A DNA stretch of 64,000 nucleotides from Taiwanofungus camphoratus. Taxonomy: Eukaryota; Basidiomycota; Agaricomycetes; Polyporales; Taiwanofungaceae. A program made the position numbers and the translations under genes. Shown piece after piece: positions 1-13,000 of this stretch. Positions within the stretch are counted from its first letter, which is position 1. Each line of letters begins with the position of its first letter. Under the pieces are notes generated by a model. The model saw nothing but the letters and a program-made list of their open reading frames with translations. It was not told the DNA's origin and did not search any database. Location of the stretch: the NCBI GenBank assembly GCA_003999685.1, contig CP021224.1, positions 2,356,001 through 2,420,000 of the forward strand. The letters run 5' to 3'.

Positions 1-262
1 TGTTGAACACAACGTCAACTCGCCCAAACGTCTCCCTCGCCTTGGCGAAGGCATCGATAATCCCCTGCGGCTTGCTCACATCCAGCGTCGTGACGAGGAG
101 CTTATCGCTAGGATACTGAGAGCTGAGGTCCGCCAGAACCTCAGGTTTTCTTAGTGTAGCAATTACGATATCTCCATTCTTCAAGGCCCATTCAGTCATC
201 AACCTCCCAAAGCCGGATGATGACCCAGTAACTTTATCATGCTCAGCATCAGGATATCGCAT
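1..262 (-). CDS. Short-chain dehydrogenase/reductase, 5' part
   Basis: The first 87 codons of an NAD(P)-dependent oxidoreductase run off the left edge of the window. The start at 262 reads MRYPDAEHDKVTGSSSGFGR. It carries the Rossmann nucleotide-binding motif TGxxxGxG (TGSSSGFG), and later VTTLDVSKP, where the Asp binds the adenine ring, and a terminal RVDVVFN just before the usual NNAG motif. This layout is typical of the fungal 'classical' SDR class related to 17-beta-hydroxysteroid or ketoreductases, but the substrate cannot be told. The N-terminus is unusually short before the TGxxxGxG turn, so a further upstream exon is possible. The catalytic YxxxK lies outside the window. It is divergent from the SEC6 gene. 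Confidence 0.85.
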   Translation of the reverse strand, partial: MRYPDAEHDKVTGSSSGFGRLMTEWALKNGDIVIATLRKPEVLADLSSQYPSDKLLVTTLDVSKPQGIIDAFAKARETFGRVDVVFN

Positions 263-848
263 GTAGAGATCATAGACTCTCACTGAACCAGATTTTGTTA
301 GACGACATCTTGAAAGTGCGACTTGGTATCCTCAAGGTGCCAATTGCCAAAAATACACAGGCCCTGCTCAATTTATACCGTTGTCAAGAAAGGCTATCCA
401 AAACCGATTCTCATGCTCGGAAAGAACGAGTCGCAACCAAGAGTCCTTCGTCAGTACAATATATCCTGAACAGACTCGGAACATTTATCGTTGAAAGATA
501 TCAAGTCTGTGTGCAGCAACCTGAACTAGATGCCCCTTGAACAGTGATAAATCATGATGCTAGAGTATTATATAGGCCTGGCCGTCGTAGTAGTATCTTG
601 CTTTAGTCGCGCATAGTCGAGACTGGGTAGATCGATGTATTCAAGATATGTGCAACTTGTGACTTGGACATACCAATCTGATCAGGTACATACACGACAT
701 TTGCACGAGCTAGACATCTGCACTATCGCGCTTCACGACGAGTGTTGACCAAAATACAATAATAAGTATGCACGTCGACCTTACCCCTGTTGTTGCACGC
801 GTTCCAGCAGTGGCTCCTTTCGCTCGTCCCTATTCCTGAGCGTCCCAC
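263..848. promoter_or_regulatory. Divergent intergenic region between SDR and SEC6
   Basis: This 586-bp spacer separates the divergent starts at 262 and 849 and should hold both promoters. An 81-codon frame at 295-540 has no recognisable domain and no splice-linked partner, so I do not call it a gene. I see no clear TATA box or repeat. Confidence 0.4.
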
Positions 849-3264
849 ATGTCGGCCTCAACCATGATCTCTGCAGCGCAGGCCGTTGGGGAATACTTAC
901 AGTCGCCAGACGACCTGGCGAAGGTCGCTGCATTCCGCAAGAAATTGGAAAAGGAGAAGGCATCTATCGATGCAAGGCTGAAGAGCGGGGTCAAAGAGCA
1001 GCTAGACGCTACGAGAGACGGTCTGCGGAAGCTTTTCAGCACACGGAACAATGTGCAGACCATCAAAGACGAGATGGAAACCGTGGACAGGCTCTGCAGC
1101 GATCCTCAGAATACTGTATCTACGTTTGACCAAATAAGCAGGGCAAGTAATTTCTCCAGTCACTTGTTCAAACTCGGCTCATCGGCGTGCGAAGGTGTCC
1201 ATGGCTCATCGGAATTTTGAACGGACGGAAGAGATGGTCAACAACCTTATTGAAATGAGCTCAAAGCTCGATATGCTGGAGAGGATGCTGGAATCAGATA
1301 GAAGCGACATTCTTGGTCCGGCTCCAAATCTTCTGCGAATACACTACATGATCAACAAGCTGGAAGCATTCCGCAACCAGACAATGCACCAGGCCAAGAA
1401 GTCGTCTGCCGACACAAGAATTACACTTACACGGTGGTTTGAACGGCTAACGCGGCTTATCGAAGCTTTCGACGAATACATTCTTGCTTTAGCCCGCAAC
1501 ATTCTCTCCATCGTAAGAGCTGGTAATCCGGAGGTAGTTGTGAAGCTCATCAAGATCGCTGAGATCGAAGGAAGAGAGGACGAGAAGGTATGCACGGAAC
1601 ATGGATGCCTGTGCTCGTGATTCAATGCTCATATATATGGAAGGCGATAGCTATCAAACTTGTCAAGAAAGCTGCTAAGATGGATGCCGCCGCCAAGTTC
1701 AGGTCTATGCAAGCTGATGCACGCGTTATCAAGCACTACCGCTCAAAGGTTACCAAATGTATTGTTGATTCTATCAAGGCAAGTTTCGACGAAGCATATA
1801 CCCGCGATGCGAACAACCCCTCTGGATTTCTCGAAAATCTCGGATGGATATACCAGGATATCATCCGGGTGGAAAGTGATGTTGTCCCGTGCTTTCCGCC
1901 GTCTTACGATATCTATTCCCTCTATGTTCGCGAATACCACAAGGCACTCAATGCCACTCTCAACCAGCTCTTGAAGTCCGAGCCCGAAGCGAGCGTCCTA
2001 CTTACGCTGAACGCGTGGATCAAAGAGTATAAGAAGAACATGAAGGAATTAGAGATTCCCCCGGAGTGGCTGGAGCCACCACTTCTGGATGGAAACGAGC
2101 AGAGCCTTATCGAAGACTACCTCAAACTCATCATCAAGAAGCTAGACGAGTGGACCGCCAACTTGATGAAGACGGAAATCGCCACCTTCATTACGCGCGC
2201 GGAGCCGCCAGAGCTTGATAGTGACGGGCTGTATGGCATGCAGGGGGCGGTTATCCTTTTCCAGATGGTGAACCAGCAAGTTGATCTTGCGATGGATAGT
2301 GGCCAAGGCATGATCCTTGCGCGTGTGGTAGAAGAGGTCAACCGCGTAATGCGGGGAGTCCAAGATAGATGGACCAGACTCGTGGACGCCGAGTACAAGA
2401 AGAGCGTTGAGAAGCCCGAAGAAGTCTCCGGCGGACTGGTGGAGTATTGCATCGCGCTCGCCAACGACCAACTCAAGTCGGCGGACTTCGCGGAGACTTT
2501 GTCGGCACGCATAGAACCGCTTGTCTCGGAGAAGTACAGAGCGACGATTCATGACAAGCTCAATGATGCGATTGACGGGAATCTCGATGTGGCGAAGAAG
2601 TGCACACAGACGCTCATCGATATTATATTCAACGATCTTAAACCGGCGACGAAGCAGCTCTTCCAGCCAGCCTGGTATGACGGTATCTCGGGGCAAATCA
2701 TGGAGACAATGCGTGACTACATGGCAGATTATCAGACCTATCTAAATCAGTCGTTGCTAGAGTTGTTGGTGGAGGATCTTTTGGACGCGTACCTAGTCAC
2801 ATACTTGACGGCTCTTGCAAATGCACCAAAGCTCAAGATGCCTGCTGCGGCAGAGCGAATCAAGGACGATATCAACGATGCTTACAAATTATTTGCTCAG
2901 TACAAGAAGATGAAGGAGCTAGAACCGCAGTTCCAGGTCCTCGAGATGGTGCTTTCTATGCTCGAAGCATCGCAGAGCCTCGCATTTTTGTCCTACTGGT
3001 CGTTTGCGAAGGTATACGGTCCAAATATCGCTTTTGTGGAGTCCTTGATGAAAGCACGGGGTGATTTGGACCGCTCAGGGGTAAATGAAGTGATGGACAG
3101 CATCAAGCGGAAAGTCAAGGAAGAGAACCTTACTGACCGTGAGTCCTGCTGCTGCTTGCCCAATCCATCTAATCATGAAGTCGTACTGGGTAGCTCCCGA
3201 GCCAACAATTATGAAGAAGATCAATGTTCAAGGCACACTTTCACGACTTCTTGCACGCACTTGA
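849..3264 (+). CDS. SEC6: Exocyst complex subunit Sec6 (EXOC3)
   Basis: Sec6 is part of the exocyst, the octameric tether that docks secretory vesicles at sites of polarised growth; in hyphae this is the tip. Four exons read cleanly: 849-1142, 1195-1587, 1644-3138 and 3194-3264, giving 750 residues, close to the roughly 750-800 usual for fungal Sec6. The N-terminus (about residues 5-130) is a charged coiled coil (LAKVAAFRKKLEKEKASID). The rest is the all-helical Sec6 rod, with AIAIKLVKKAAKMDAAAKF and, near the C-terminus, ALANAPKLKMPAAAERIKDD. The last exon ends in a basic tail, KKINVQGTLSRLLART. The first intron has a GC donor (GCAAGT) instead of GT, supported by protein continuity across FDQIS-R/V-SMAHR. 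The 3' end faces NAD synthetase, with 122 bp between the stops. Confidence 0.93.
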
Positions 3265-3386
3265 TCAATTCGATCGGCAAGCACAATTATTCTTACATCG
3301 TTTCTTCCTTTTCATTTGTAACTTACTATACTGTACTATTGTTACTGCCCTCCTATCTACGATCTATCCGCCGTCCTGAGTCGTTA

Positions 3387-6300
3387 TCAATCAGCCTTTG
3401 CTTTCCTTTGAGCTTCTTTATTGGATCGGTCTGGCAACGTCATGGCTACTTGGTCAATCTTCTTGAATTGCCATGGGAAACGTGAAGGGTACAAGAATGG
3501 CCGGAGATCGAATCCTACGTGCCAAATATCAGTAAGCTGTGGGGTTAAGAGTCGGGGATCATACTATTATCGTCTGGACTGTATTGTTCCTAGGGGAAGC
3601 ATCCAAGTCATCAGTCACTGGTCATCATTCGAGTTCAAAACGTACCGCATGGTAAGATGGTGTCAAGGTCGTCATCTTGTGTCGGTTCCTCGCATACTCA
3701 AAGAAGAAATGCTTAACTTTCTCCGCGATCTGGCCATGGCCATGTGATCAGTTAATTGACTGATATGCATGCGATAGCTGGATACATACTTGTGTAGGGG
3801 ATAGGAAAGATCCCCACTCATGAACCAGTTTGGTGAACATACTATATGGTCCGCATTTCTCCACTTTCCGCAACCGGCCGAAGACAGAAAGCTCATCGTA
3901 TGTCATACCCATATCCGCCTGAGGCGTGGTTCAACCACATCAGAATATAAAAACAGGTATTGAATCGTTACTGACCTCGTCCGCTTGGACGTAGTTTTCG
4001 GTAACTGGTTCAAGCTCCGCAGTAGGTGTTGCTTCCAAAAATCTAGGAAAGGTGGTGATGATCCTCAAACATGCAGTGCGAATGCATTTGTCTGACGTAC
4101 TCTGTCAGAACTGGGAGTTCAAATGCATCTCGTGCGTAGGCAATGAACCTCTTCAGGTCCGTCTTACTGATAGCACCGATCGGATTGACGTCCGCTAAAA
4201 TCACGAAGGTAGATGAGGTATGAGTATCCCAAATCGGCAATATGCTCACCAGAGGAGCAGTCATATTTAGTAAAATATCCTCGCAAACTTATAAGAAAAG
4301 TGTTCCGAGAATCAGATCCTGAGTCACGTTCGGAAATAGAAGCACTACCTCTCGTCAACGTTGGCGCTGCCAAGGACCAATAGACCTCCTGTCCTACCCC
4401 TGACGAATGGGAGTAGCTGGGCGAACAAATACGCAAGCACCATTCTGAGCCTTGCCTACGAACACAACTCATTCATCATCGGATGGTTCATGCAAATTCA
4501 AACCAACCTGGATATTCTGCAGAGCGAGATTTTCTGCCATTGAACCTCCGTGTACGCGATATTGAGGTTTGACTCCTGTCACAAACGAGAACAGATTACG
4601 GACGGCAGTGACTAACGTGTCCATGTTGAGGTCGATGTGATGGCTTCGGTGATCGCAACAAGTTCTTAGATTCGAATGCTGATACACTTATGACGTACCT
4701 GCCGATAGCTTCAGCTAGCTCCTTAGCTCTTCGCCTGGTGTCTATACTAGAATTCTCAGTGCCCATATAGCACGTGTGGAAAATCCTGTTTGAGAATTCG
4801 CGTGGGTCAGCGGGAAGATAAGACGAATCCTCCGATTCTCCGGCAATACGACGGGCATCGCTAATAACTTGCTTATCTACCGTGCGAGGATCAGCGTGGA
4901 GAATATGCCGATAATTGAGGCCGCAAACCTCCGTTGTGAGCGGCTTCGGCGACCAGACGACACATCGAATATACAATGACTGAGGTCGCACAGCTGTCAA
5001 TGCCACCGCTAAGCGGGACGAAGTAACCCTGCGTCCTAGAGCGCCTCAAGTAGTCCCAAAGCCAGCACGCAGGACCCATACTAATGACAGCCCGTGAGGT
5101 GATGTTCACAATCTCAGACAACCTGCAGCCTACGCAATTTCCTCCTCAGGTCTGTGATATCGGACCTCGTATGGAGGACTGATGACCGGCTCCTCCACGT
5201 CCTTGGTCTGGCCAAACTTACCTCCGGAAAGCGCAAAGTCGACCTCAATGCGCTGGTAGCGCTCAGCCTCTGCAGCTTGCATACTCCGACTGCTGACAGC
5301 GCGGTGAGAACGCACGTCCTCGATGTCGATGGTTGCTGTTACTACTTCGACATCTTGCAGGGAGAATTGAGATCCTTGGGCGATGATACGCCCGTTGATA
5401 GCTATCATGGCGCATCCGTCATAGTAAAGTCGGTCGCCGTCACATCCTTGTTGATTGGCGTATAAGTAAATGCCGCCTAACTAGGTAAAGTAAAGGTCAA
5501 ATTGTCAGAGGGTAGGCATCACTAAGGTGGGCTACCTTCATAGTCGCTTCTTTGATGAGTTCTACACGCCTATACAACTTGCGCAACTCGTGATGACTTC
5601 CACTTGAATTGGTGAATATCTCGACTCCGTCGAGTCCCATCAGAATGTGAGGGCTAGGGAAGGTTATCTGCAGAAATATCCTAATCGCTCCAGGATGTAG
5701 ATATATACGTACCTAGAGGGTGTAAATAATTCTTCACACAGTTCCACGCCAATACATGTATCCACGGTGCTGACTACCGCATCACCGAATGGCACTTTAG
5801 TCTAGTCAAGAAAAGTCAAGAACATGACACTAATAGGCGAGAATGTCTATCCTACTTGTCCTGTGACAGCGTGTATGATCCTAGGCAGATAATGATCCTC
5901 GGTCGCTCTATGTTTCATCCAAGGAGTGAACCATCGCAACTCGCGATAGTTGCCATCATTGGCCATCCACATCTTCGGACGAATAAGGAGAAGTCGTGCA
6001 TTGTAGATGATCACACGGCAATTGTAGATCACGTTCTTATGGGTGATGGGCCTGGCAATTGAAAATGAAGCTCGGGTTCCAGGAGAGCAAACACCGACTC
6101 TCGTACATTCCGATGTCACACAATATCCCCTGAGCTTCTTCAGACTCAAGAATCTTCGCGAGGACTTCCCATGAGTGCAACATGGTGTCACCTTTTCTCT
6201 GCTATTAGCAAGATGTAAGGCATGCTGCTCGACGAGGCGGACCTTCGAGGAAATGGTCTTGGCAACCATAGCCTCTATAATCAAGGAATTTTGAAGGAGT

Positions 6301-6632
6301 ATAACGCCTATGGGCTAAAATCAACTCACGTAATTTCAAGTTCAGGACCAACACGCAGAGTTGCGCCGCTTTCCTTCGCGATGCGTATGCTAGCTAGAAT
6401 GCGTTCAAGATTCCCCTGTCGCCACCTTCATTTCATTTATAACAGGCTACCCATTCTGGTCAATGCTGACCTCAAAATCTAGAGACCATTGATTTAAAGA
6501 GCTAGAGCGACCTGTCGGCTGTCATGTGTGACTATACAGACTACGAAATGCATACCAGCTAGTATGCGGTTAGTCCTAGATATGAACTTCGAAGAAGGTC
6601 ACTTACGTTGCCACTGTGATAAGATGTCCCAT
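3387..6632 (-). CDS. QNS1: Glutamine-dependent NAD(+) synthetase
   Basis: The enzyme makes NAD+ from deamido-NAD+, ATP and glutamine, the last step of both de novo and salvage routes. It has an N-terminal nitrilase-type glutaminase and a C-terminal ATP pyrophosphatase. I can see the glutaminase triad: Glu in GPELEIT/GYG, Lys in [16 protein letters not shown] and Cys in [13 protein letters not shown]. The synthetase half has the PP-loop SGGIDS (in [15 protein letters not shown]) and the conserved [16 protein letters not shown] and GDLSYPL segments. The start MGHLITVAT at 6632 matches family N-termini. The coding region is broken into many short exons; the last ones give [19 protein letters not shown] and end in a Lys-rich tail. 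No disruption seen, but exon borders in the middle were not all fixed. Confidence 0.92.
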
Positions 6633-7092
6633 GATGGCAGCAGACAACGAGTACAGTCGGTTCGAATGGCTCGACTAGTATTACACCGTCGATATGTCGT
6701 CGTCTGACTCCTCTTGGACTTTTCCCGGGCAAGCTGAGGCTGATATTTTTGGAGGCTCGTACTTACCGTTACACTTACTTAGCATCATGTTTCCATTGTG
6801 GGTGAGGCGCACGTGAATTATCGCAGGGTCGTCGACTCTTTTCATCAATTGTATGAATAAAATCCCTGACGTCTAAGTACTACATTCGGGCATCGACACA
6901 TCACTAGTCATGAGTATGGCTGTAACAGCAGGCCTATACGTCTGTTTAGGTAAAGCGTTTATATAGAAATCAAAAAACCTGGAATGTCATTATACTACTA
7001 CAGCTCGAAGCGATTGAGATATGCAGATGTTGTATGATTCTAAGTAGACACATTGGAATAAGATGGTGGGCCTATAAGATCGGATGTAAGCA
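6633..7092. promoter_or_regulatory. Intergenic region between ACC1 3' end and QNS1 start
   Basis: These 460 bp hold the QNS1 promoter and the ACC1 3' untranslated region, since both genes lie on the minus strand. The sequence is AT-richer than the coding flanks. No repeat, RNA gene or further coding frame was recognised. Confidence 0.35.
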
Positions 7093-10000
7093 TCATCTGC
7101 CGAGCGGAAGACAACTCAGTTGAATCGTCAGACCTGGAGAACGGCCTGGGTTTTGCAGAGCAGCAATCAACGTTGCTTTTTCGTCATCAGCCAGGTTATC
7201 GACTAAGCGGACCAAGCCGTCGATCGTCGCCTTCCGGTCTTCGTGGGCCAGAGCCAAGACCCGGCGCATAAGATGATCAGCCTTCAGCTGAGCCACAGTA
7301 GCAGACAGATCCAGAGCATCCAACGCTTCAGCCATAATGCGGCGGTCAGTGGTCGAATCGATAGATGCCAGTGTGTCCAGTAGTTGAGAACGATATGCAA
7401 CAGAGGATTCCGGGCTTGCTTCTGTGAGCTGCGCCATGGCATTCGATCGAGCGATTTTGGCGCGAACAGCCCAATAAAAGCGTCTTCGCGCGTCTCTCCA
7501 GACCATTGGCTTTGCACAACCCTTGGCCTCCATGCGCCCCGTACGACTAGACAAACAGTCAGCTATTTCTTCATGGAGATTTTCAAAAGACTAACTCGTG
7601 GAGGTCAGCGTAAAGTAGAGCAATTTGTTTGTAGGTCGGCTGTAAAAGCGTCTCTCTCTCAGCTAATGCCTCAGCAGCTGCTGCACGTTCTTCGGCACTC
7701 TTCGTAACGTCAGCGCTATCTTTCTTCAATGAAGCGTATGTGGAATCCAGGCGCTCCATCAGCTTCAAAATTTTATCGCGGCGCATCTTGATCTCGACTA
7801 TACCCTCTGGTTCGAGGACACCGGCACGTGCCTCAACGTCAGCGTACATTTCCATCTGCTGAGAATTGATGGACGGGTCAAGTACGACCCAAGCGCCACC
7901 ACGAAGCTCGCCATTAGGAACGATGTACACGAAGACGGGCTGCTTGTAACTCGAGAGACCATCGACGATTTTCGATCCTTGCTTGAGAATTTCGTCGTAC
8001 ATATCCTGCTGGCCACCAGAGAATCCACGCCAGTTGGCGAAAATGATCAGAGGCAGACCTTCCCTATTGAAATCAAAGATGGCTTGTGCAGTCTTGTACG
8101 CTGAGTTCGGGTACCACACCTGCCCAGCCTCCATGATCCGCTGCTCAAACGAGGTGGGATTTGCGGGATCAGCAGGAATGACACGCTCGATGGTTCGCGT
8201 CTCCACTGCGATGACACCCATCGGAATGCCGGCAAGCCGGGCGCGTCCAACTACGACGGTTTGGGCCCAACCACTCAATGTCTCCTGGAACGAACCTTTA
8301 TCGAAGAAACCGGACATCCACTCTGATGTTGTCTCGTCCGTCTTACCTTCGATAAACCACCTCGGGTCGTAAGGGCCTTTCGGGGGTGTATACCCGATGT
8401 CACGGTCCCACGGGTCGACAGAGTTGAGAATAGGCAATGGACCCCCTTTGACTTCTGGCACGAAGGACAACCACTCTAAGATGTGCGTAGCACCCTCCAA
8501 ATCACTGCTTGCTGTAAGGTGGGAGACGCCATTCTTGTACATAATTTGGGTGCCTCCGAGCTGCAGGTTCGAGGTATACACCTCACGCCCTAGAACCTTG
8601 TTTAGAGCCGGTGCACCGGTAAGAATGATAGGTTGACCCTCAACCTGAACTGCACGCTCGCCGAGTCGAACAAGGTATGCGCCAATTCCGACGGAGCGGG
8701 CAGTCACCAGAGTGATCGTGAAGATGTCGTCGTATGCCCGAGACGTCTCACCAGCGATCAGACCGGACCCCTTCAGACACTCCACGCCAAGACCGTCTTG
8801 CATACCAATGATATCGGTGATCTTATGACGAAGCTCACCCTTGTCTTCGATCTCGACAGTGCGCACAGCGGTTGCGGCCTTCTCTTGCAGTTTGAAGAAG
8901 TTTTCGTGTGTGAGATAGAGGTAATCAATCCCCTTCTCTGGACGACCTGGATCGTTCCAGGCACAGGAGAAAAGGTTCATTACTTCCTCAGCCAGGCCGA
9001 TGCGAGCGCCGGAATTTGCGGAAAGGTAAATACGAGGTAAACCATATTCACGAGCATATTGAGAAGCGAGGTAAAAAAAGTGATCCTCCATAGGCCCGAA
9101 CGAGCCAATCTTGTAGGTGATATCGTTGGCAATTACGATCGCCCGGCGACCGTCAGGAAATTCCGGCGTTCTCATGGTGAATATCCAACCGACCATACCA
9201 CATGCATTACTGCCAGGCGCTCTGTCGACGTCTTGTAATTGATCGTCCTCGTCCAGTATGAGTTCTCGTGATTCAAGAACTTTCTTGGGGAGTGTGATTG
9301 AGGGGTTGCGGCTACGAGCTTTGACCCAGACGTTACTCAAAGCCTTCGAAAAGAGGTCCGGAAAATCGTATACGTAAGTCGTGCCGATGAGATGGGCTTG
9401 ATAACGCTTTGGTTGAAGTGACTCCTTGGTGGGATATGGTTGGTGCACAGGTTGCAAGTGGAGTGGGCCTTTCTCGCCGATTGACTTCAGAATTGTCGTT
9501 CCCTTGTCAGTGGTAATTTCTTGATACCCATGGTAGTTGACGATAAAACCCGAGACGTTCTCGATGATACAACGGATTGGCATGACGTTGCCGTCGTTAT
9601 CTTCTAGGACCATACGAATCTCGGAACTAGTGACATGAAGACGCCAGAGTCTCTTGCCATGGCGCTCTATGAATCCAGAGATGGCTTCCAAAACATCCTC
9701 GTACGTGACCGGGAGGTTATAGATGAAGTTGATGAAGATGTGATTGACGTCGGCATTCCTATGCTGGGGAGCAACAACCTCCAACGCGTCCAAAATGTTG
9801 GTTACGAGTCGATCAGTTTCGGAAATGAGGTATTTAGCAGTGTTCATATCACCCTGTACGCGTCCAGGCCGGACCAGAGCCCGAATAAAGAACCTACTGT
9901 CTAGTTGGTTCTCGCGAGCCACAGCATGATAGATGTGAAGCTCTTTGCTTTCCGTGAAACAAGGAGTTAGATTATAGTTCGACAATCGGCTGAGCTCCAA

Positions 10001-13000
10001 CTGGAATGCAAGGGCAGGCTCTATATGTCTAATAGCTCGTTCTTCCTCCCAAGAAGATCCCATGTTACGCATGGTGAAGTATTGAGGATATAGGCCAGGT
10101 CTGCAGATTAAAATAGAGATACGACGAACACCGCGTCGAGCCAAGACGCCACTGTGCTGGTTTATAAGTCCGTGAATTTTGTGGTACCAAACATCTTCGG
10201 ACATGTCGTCCGCTGGTTCGAAAATTCGCAGTGCCATATTCAGAACATTGGGCGGTTGATCATTAATACCGTAGCGTTCGCGCTGTTCTTGGCCGTCGAA
10301 CGGAGGCAACATAGCTGCAACTTTGTCAAATCCGCGTGCTAAGGCGGTGAAGTTGGGGAATGAGGCGACAGCGCCTGTTCTCAAAGGCTGTTTCTGATAT
10401 CGATTGATCATGTAAGTGAGATCGCTGACCGAGCCCTGTCTGCGCGCGCGGTTTTCGCTACAATCACACCTGTTTAGCGACAACAGCCCCCTCTTTCACG
10501 AATAACCAACTTACAGGCTAGGCGTTGTCGGAGGCGAATGCGACTGAGGGAGGTTAAATCTCCAAATAACCATGTTGGGCCCGTCGCCATCGTCTAGACC
10601 ATCGCCTTCCTCATAGTCTACAGACAAGAGACTGTAGGCCCTATAGGCACGTCGCACGTAGACCTCTAGTGCAGCTATTACAGAACATCAGTGATCAATG
10701 ATGGGAAACAATACCGAAAGACGACCACACACCCAGAACAATCCACTGATCGTGGTAATTGAAGAATGTGGGCAGTACATCAAACACGGTGTATCTCGAG
10801 TCAACCAGTTCTCGTAATACGTCAGCAGATGGTGTCCTGATGGGACGTTAGTCGAAAGCCACAGAAGCAATGCGTCGCATACGTACTTCGTGTCTGCGCC
10901 TTGCTCGCCGTAGAAACTGTTAGTGACTGACGATTTCAGGATACCCTCCATCTGCACCTTCCGATCCTCGTATGAAGGCATTTGGCAAGCGATCAGGACC
11001 TCACGGGCCTTTAGAGCAACCTGCGTAGAGGATCTATGAAAGACTATAAGAGCATCGGCAGACCAATCAATGGATCGAACGTACCTCGCCTCAAGCGAAG
11101 CAAGCCCCTGAAGAACTTGATAGAGCTTGCTATCAGGATTAGACACCGTTGAACCACTGTTCTTCACAAAATCGAGGATCAACATGATCAGTCTTCCTTT
11201 TCTGTGAGCCATGATATGACTCAGGACCAATGCAACTACTTTATCTAGGTCATCCTTGTGCTGCTCGCGGAGAGTAAGCACGCGCGCCTCGATACTCCCA
11301 CCAAAGAGCATCTCGGTCTGCTCATAACGCGCTAGAAGGCTAGCGATTGTGTTGGTTTCGTGTGCCTTCAGCCCACCGATATAGCGCTCTACAATATCAA
11401 AAAGTGTAGCAAGCTGTGTTCGGAACATTGGTCTGTCCTGTGGGCGGATATTGTCATCCATGAAATGCTCGAGGAGCTTCTTGATCCGCATAGCGGGAAA
11501 CTCAGGCGCGTCACCCTTCCCTCGGGCGGTATCGATAGCAGTACGGATACCATCCTCTAGTTTCGTCGGCATGCGCCCCGACAGAGTGGAGAGGACAGCG
11601 AATGCCTCAGAGAAAGGCAGCTCGGGGTTCTCGAGCGCTGAAATAAGATCCTTAAAGGTAGAGGCCATAATTGCTTGATTATCATAGCCGTCAAGGATGT
11701 CATTGAGAATGCTGAGATAGAATTGGAGACGTTGATGAGGCTTATTACCGATGACACTGGGGGGACCCATAGCGGACAGTAGCCCTTCAAACGGCCTCGC
11801 ATGCTTAACACGTGTGGGATCGTCCAACGTCAGGATACCGAGGATATCTCCGGGCTCCAGACTGACACCGGGTTGCTTGACAAACTGCACGATACCGTCT
11901 TCAGCAGCGACCAGGGGCATGTACATCTTCATGACCTGCGAAAACGTATGTAATCAGCCACCAGGAACAAGGCCGCGAACTGGTATACAGACCTCGATTT
12001 CGGCGTACTGCTCTCCCGCATTGATGTGGTCCCCGCTCTCCACGAGGAACCTAATTAATTTACCAGGACTTGGACTGCGCAGCTGAGTAGGATCATTCTC
12101 CTGTTCGATCAAGCATGTCTTCGAATCAATCATGACCCTGAGCGCGCCAACTTCCTCCCTCCAATACACTGAGTGACTTTTGCCATCGAGGAGGACCAAC
12201 AGACCACCATCAGCCAGAGGGCGCGCGCCAACGAGTGTCCTTCCACCGTTCAAGTAGAGTGTCCAAGTGGTCAACGAGGAGCGCGTTGCAGTGAACGAGT
12301 ATCGCACATTATCGTAAATGAAGTCAATGCCAAAGGCCGTCTTGAGGACATCCCGCGAAGGAGCTTGACCCTTATCCAAGATACGCTTGTACTCAGCTGT
12401 ACACGCCTCGGCCGCTAAGTGTGCTTTTGTGACGGCACCACAGATCACAGCCAAGGTTGAATCCGGTCGCTCTGCGGTAAGTTTGTCGCTGATGAGCGAG
12501 TCCAACCAGCCTGTGGTGATCGTATTCTCCTCGAACGCCTGCAGCTCCAGGAGTTTGATGAGGTACTCTACGGTCGTCCTGAAGTCCCCGCGAATACTGA
12601 GTTCCTTGAGAGCAACAACCATGTTCTTCCTGCTCTCGCCACGGTCCTCGCCATAGGCAAAGATGTGTCCAAACTGCGAGTCAGCAAACTCGTGAAGCCC
12701 ACCTGCGGACCCGACGGAGAAATAACCCCACACATTCGTGCTCGAGCGGAAGTTGAGCTCCTGGAGCGAACCAGACGATGGTTTGAAACCAGCATCAGGA
12801 TTCTCTGCGGTAATCCGTACGGCGACAACATGCCCCTTTGGCCGCGGCTTCCGTTGCAGCTTACTCGCGTCTGGATCCACCATGTCGAAGTCGATCTCGG
12901 ACGTGCCGTTTGGCGCGACTCCGTAGAGTTGGCGGATATGGCGGATACGGTGTAAAGGAATACCCATGGCAACCTGTAGCTGTGCTGCAGGTAGATTGAC

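Noticed and set aside
295-540. 81-codon plus frame in the SDR/SEC6 spacer
   Set aside because: No ATG in the expected context, no domain and no splice partner; it lies in a divergent promoter region.
7983-9040. Long plus-strand frames opposite the carboxyltransferase exon of ACC1
   Set aside because: They mirror the strongly biased ACC1 coding strand and have no domain content of their own.
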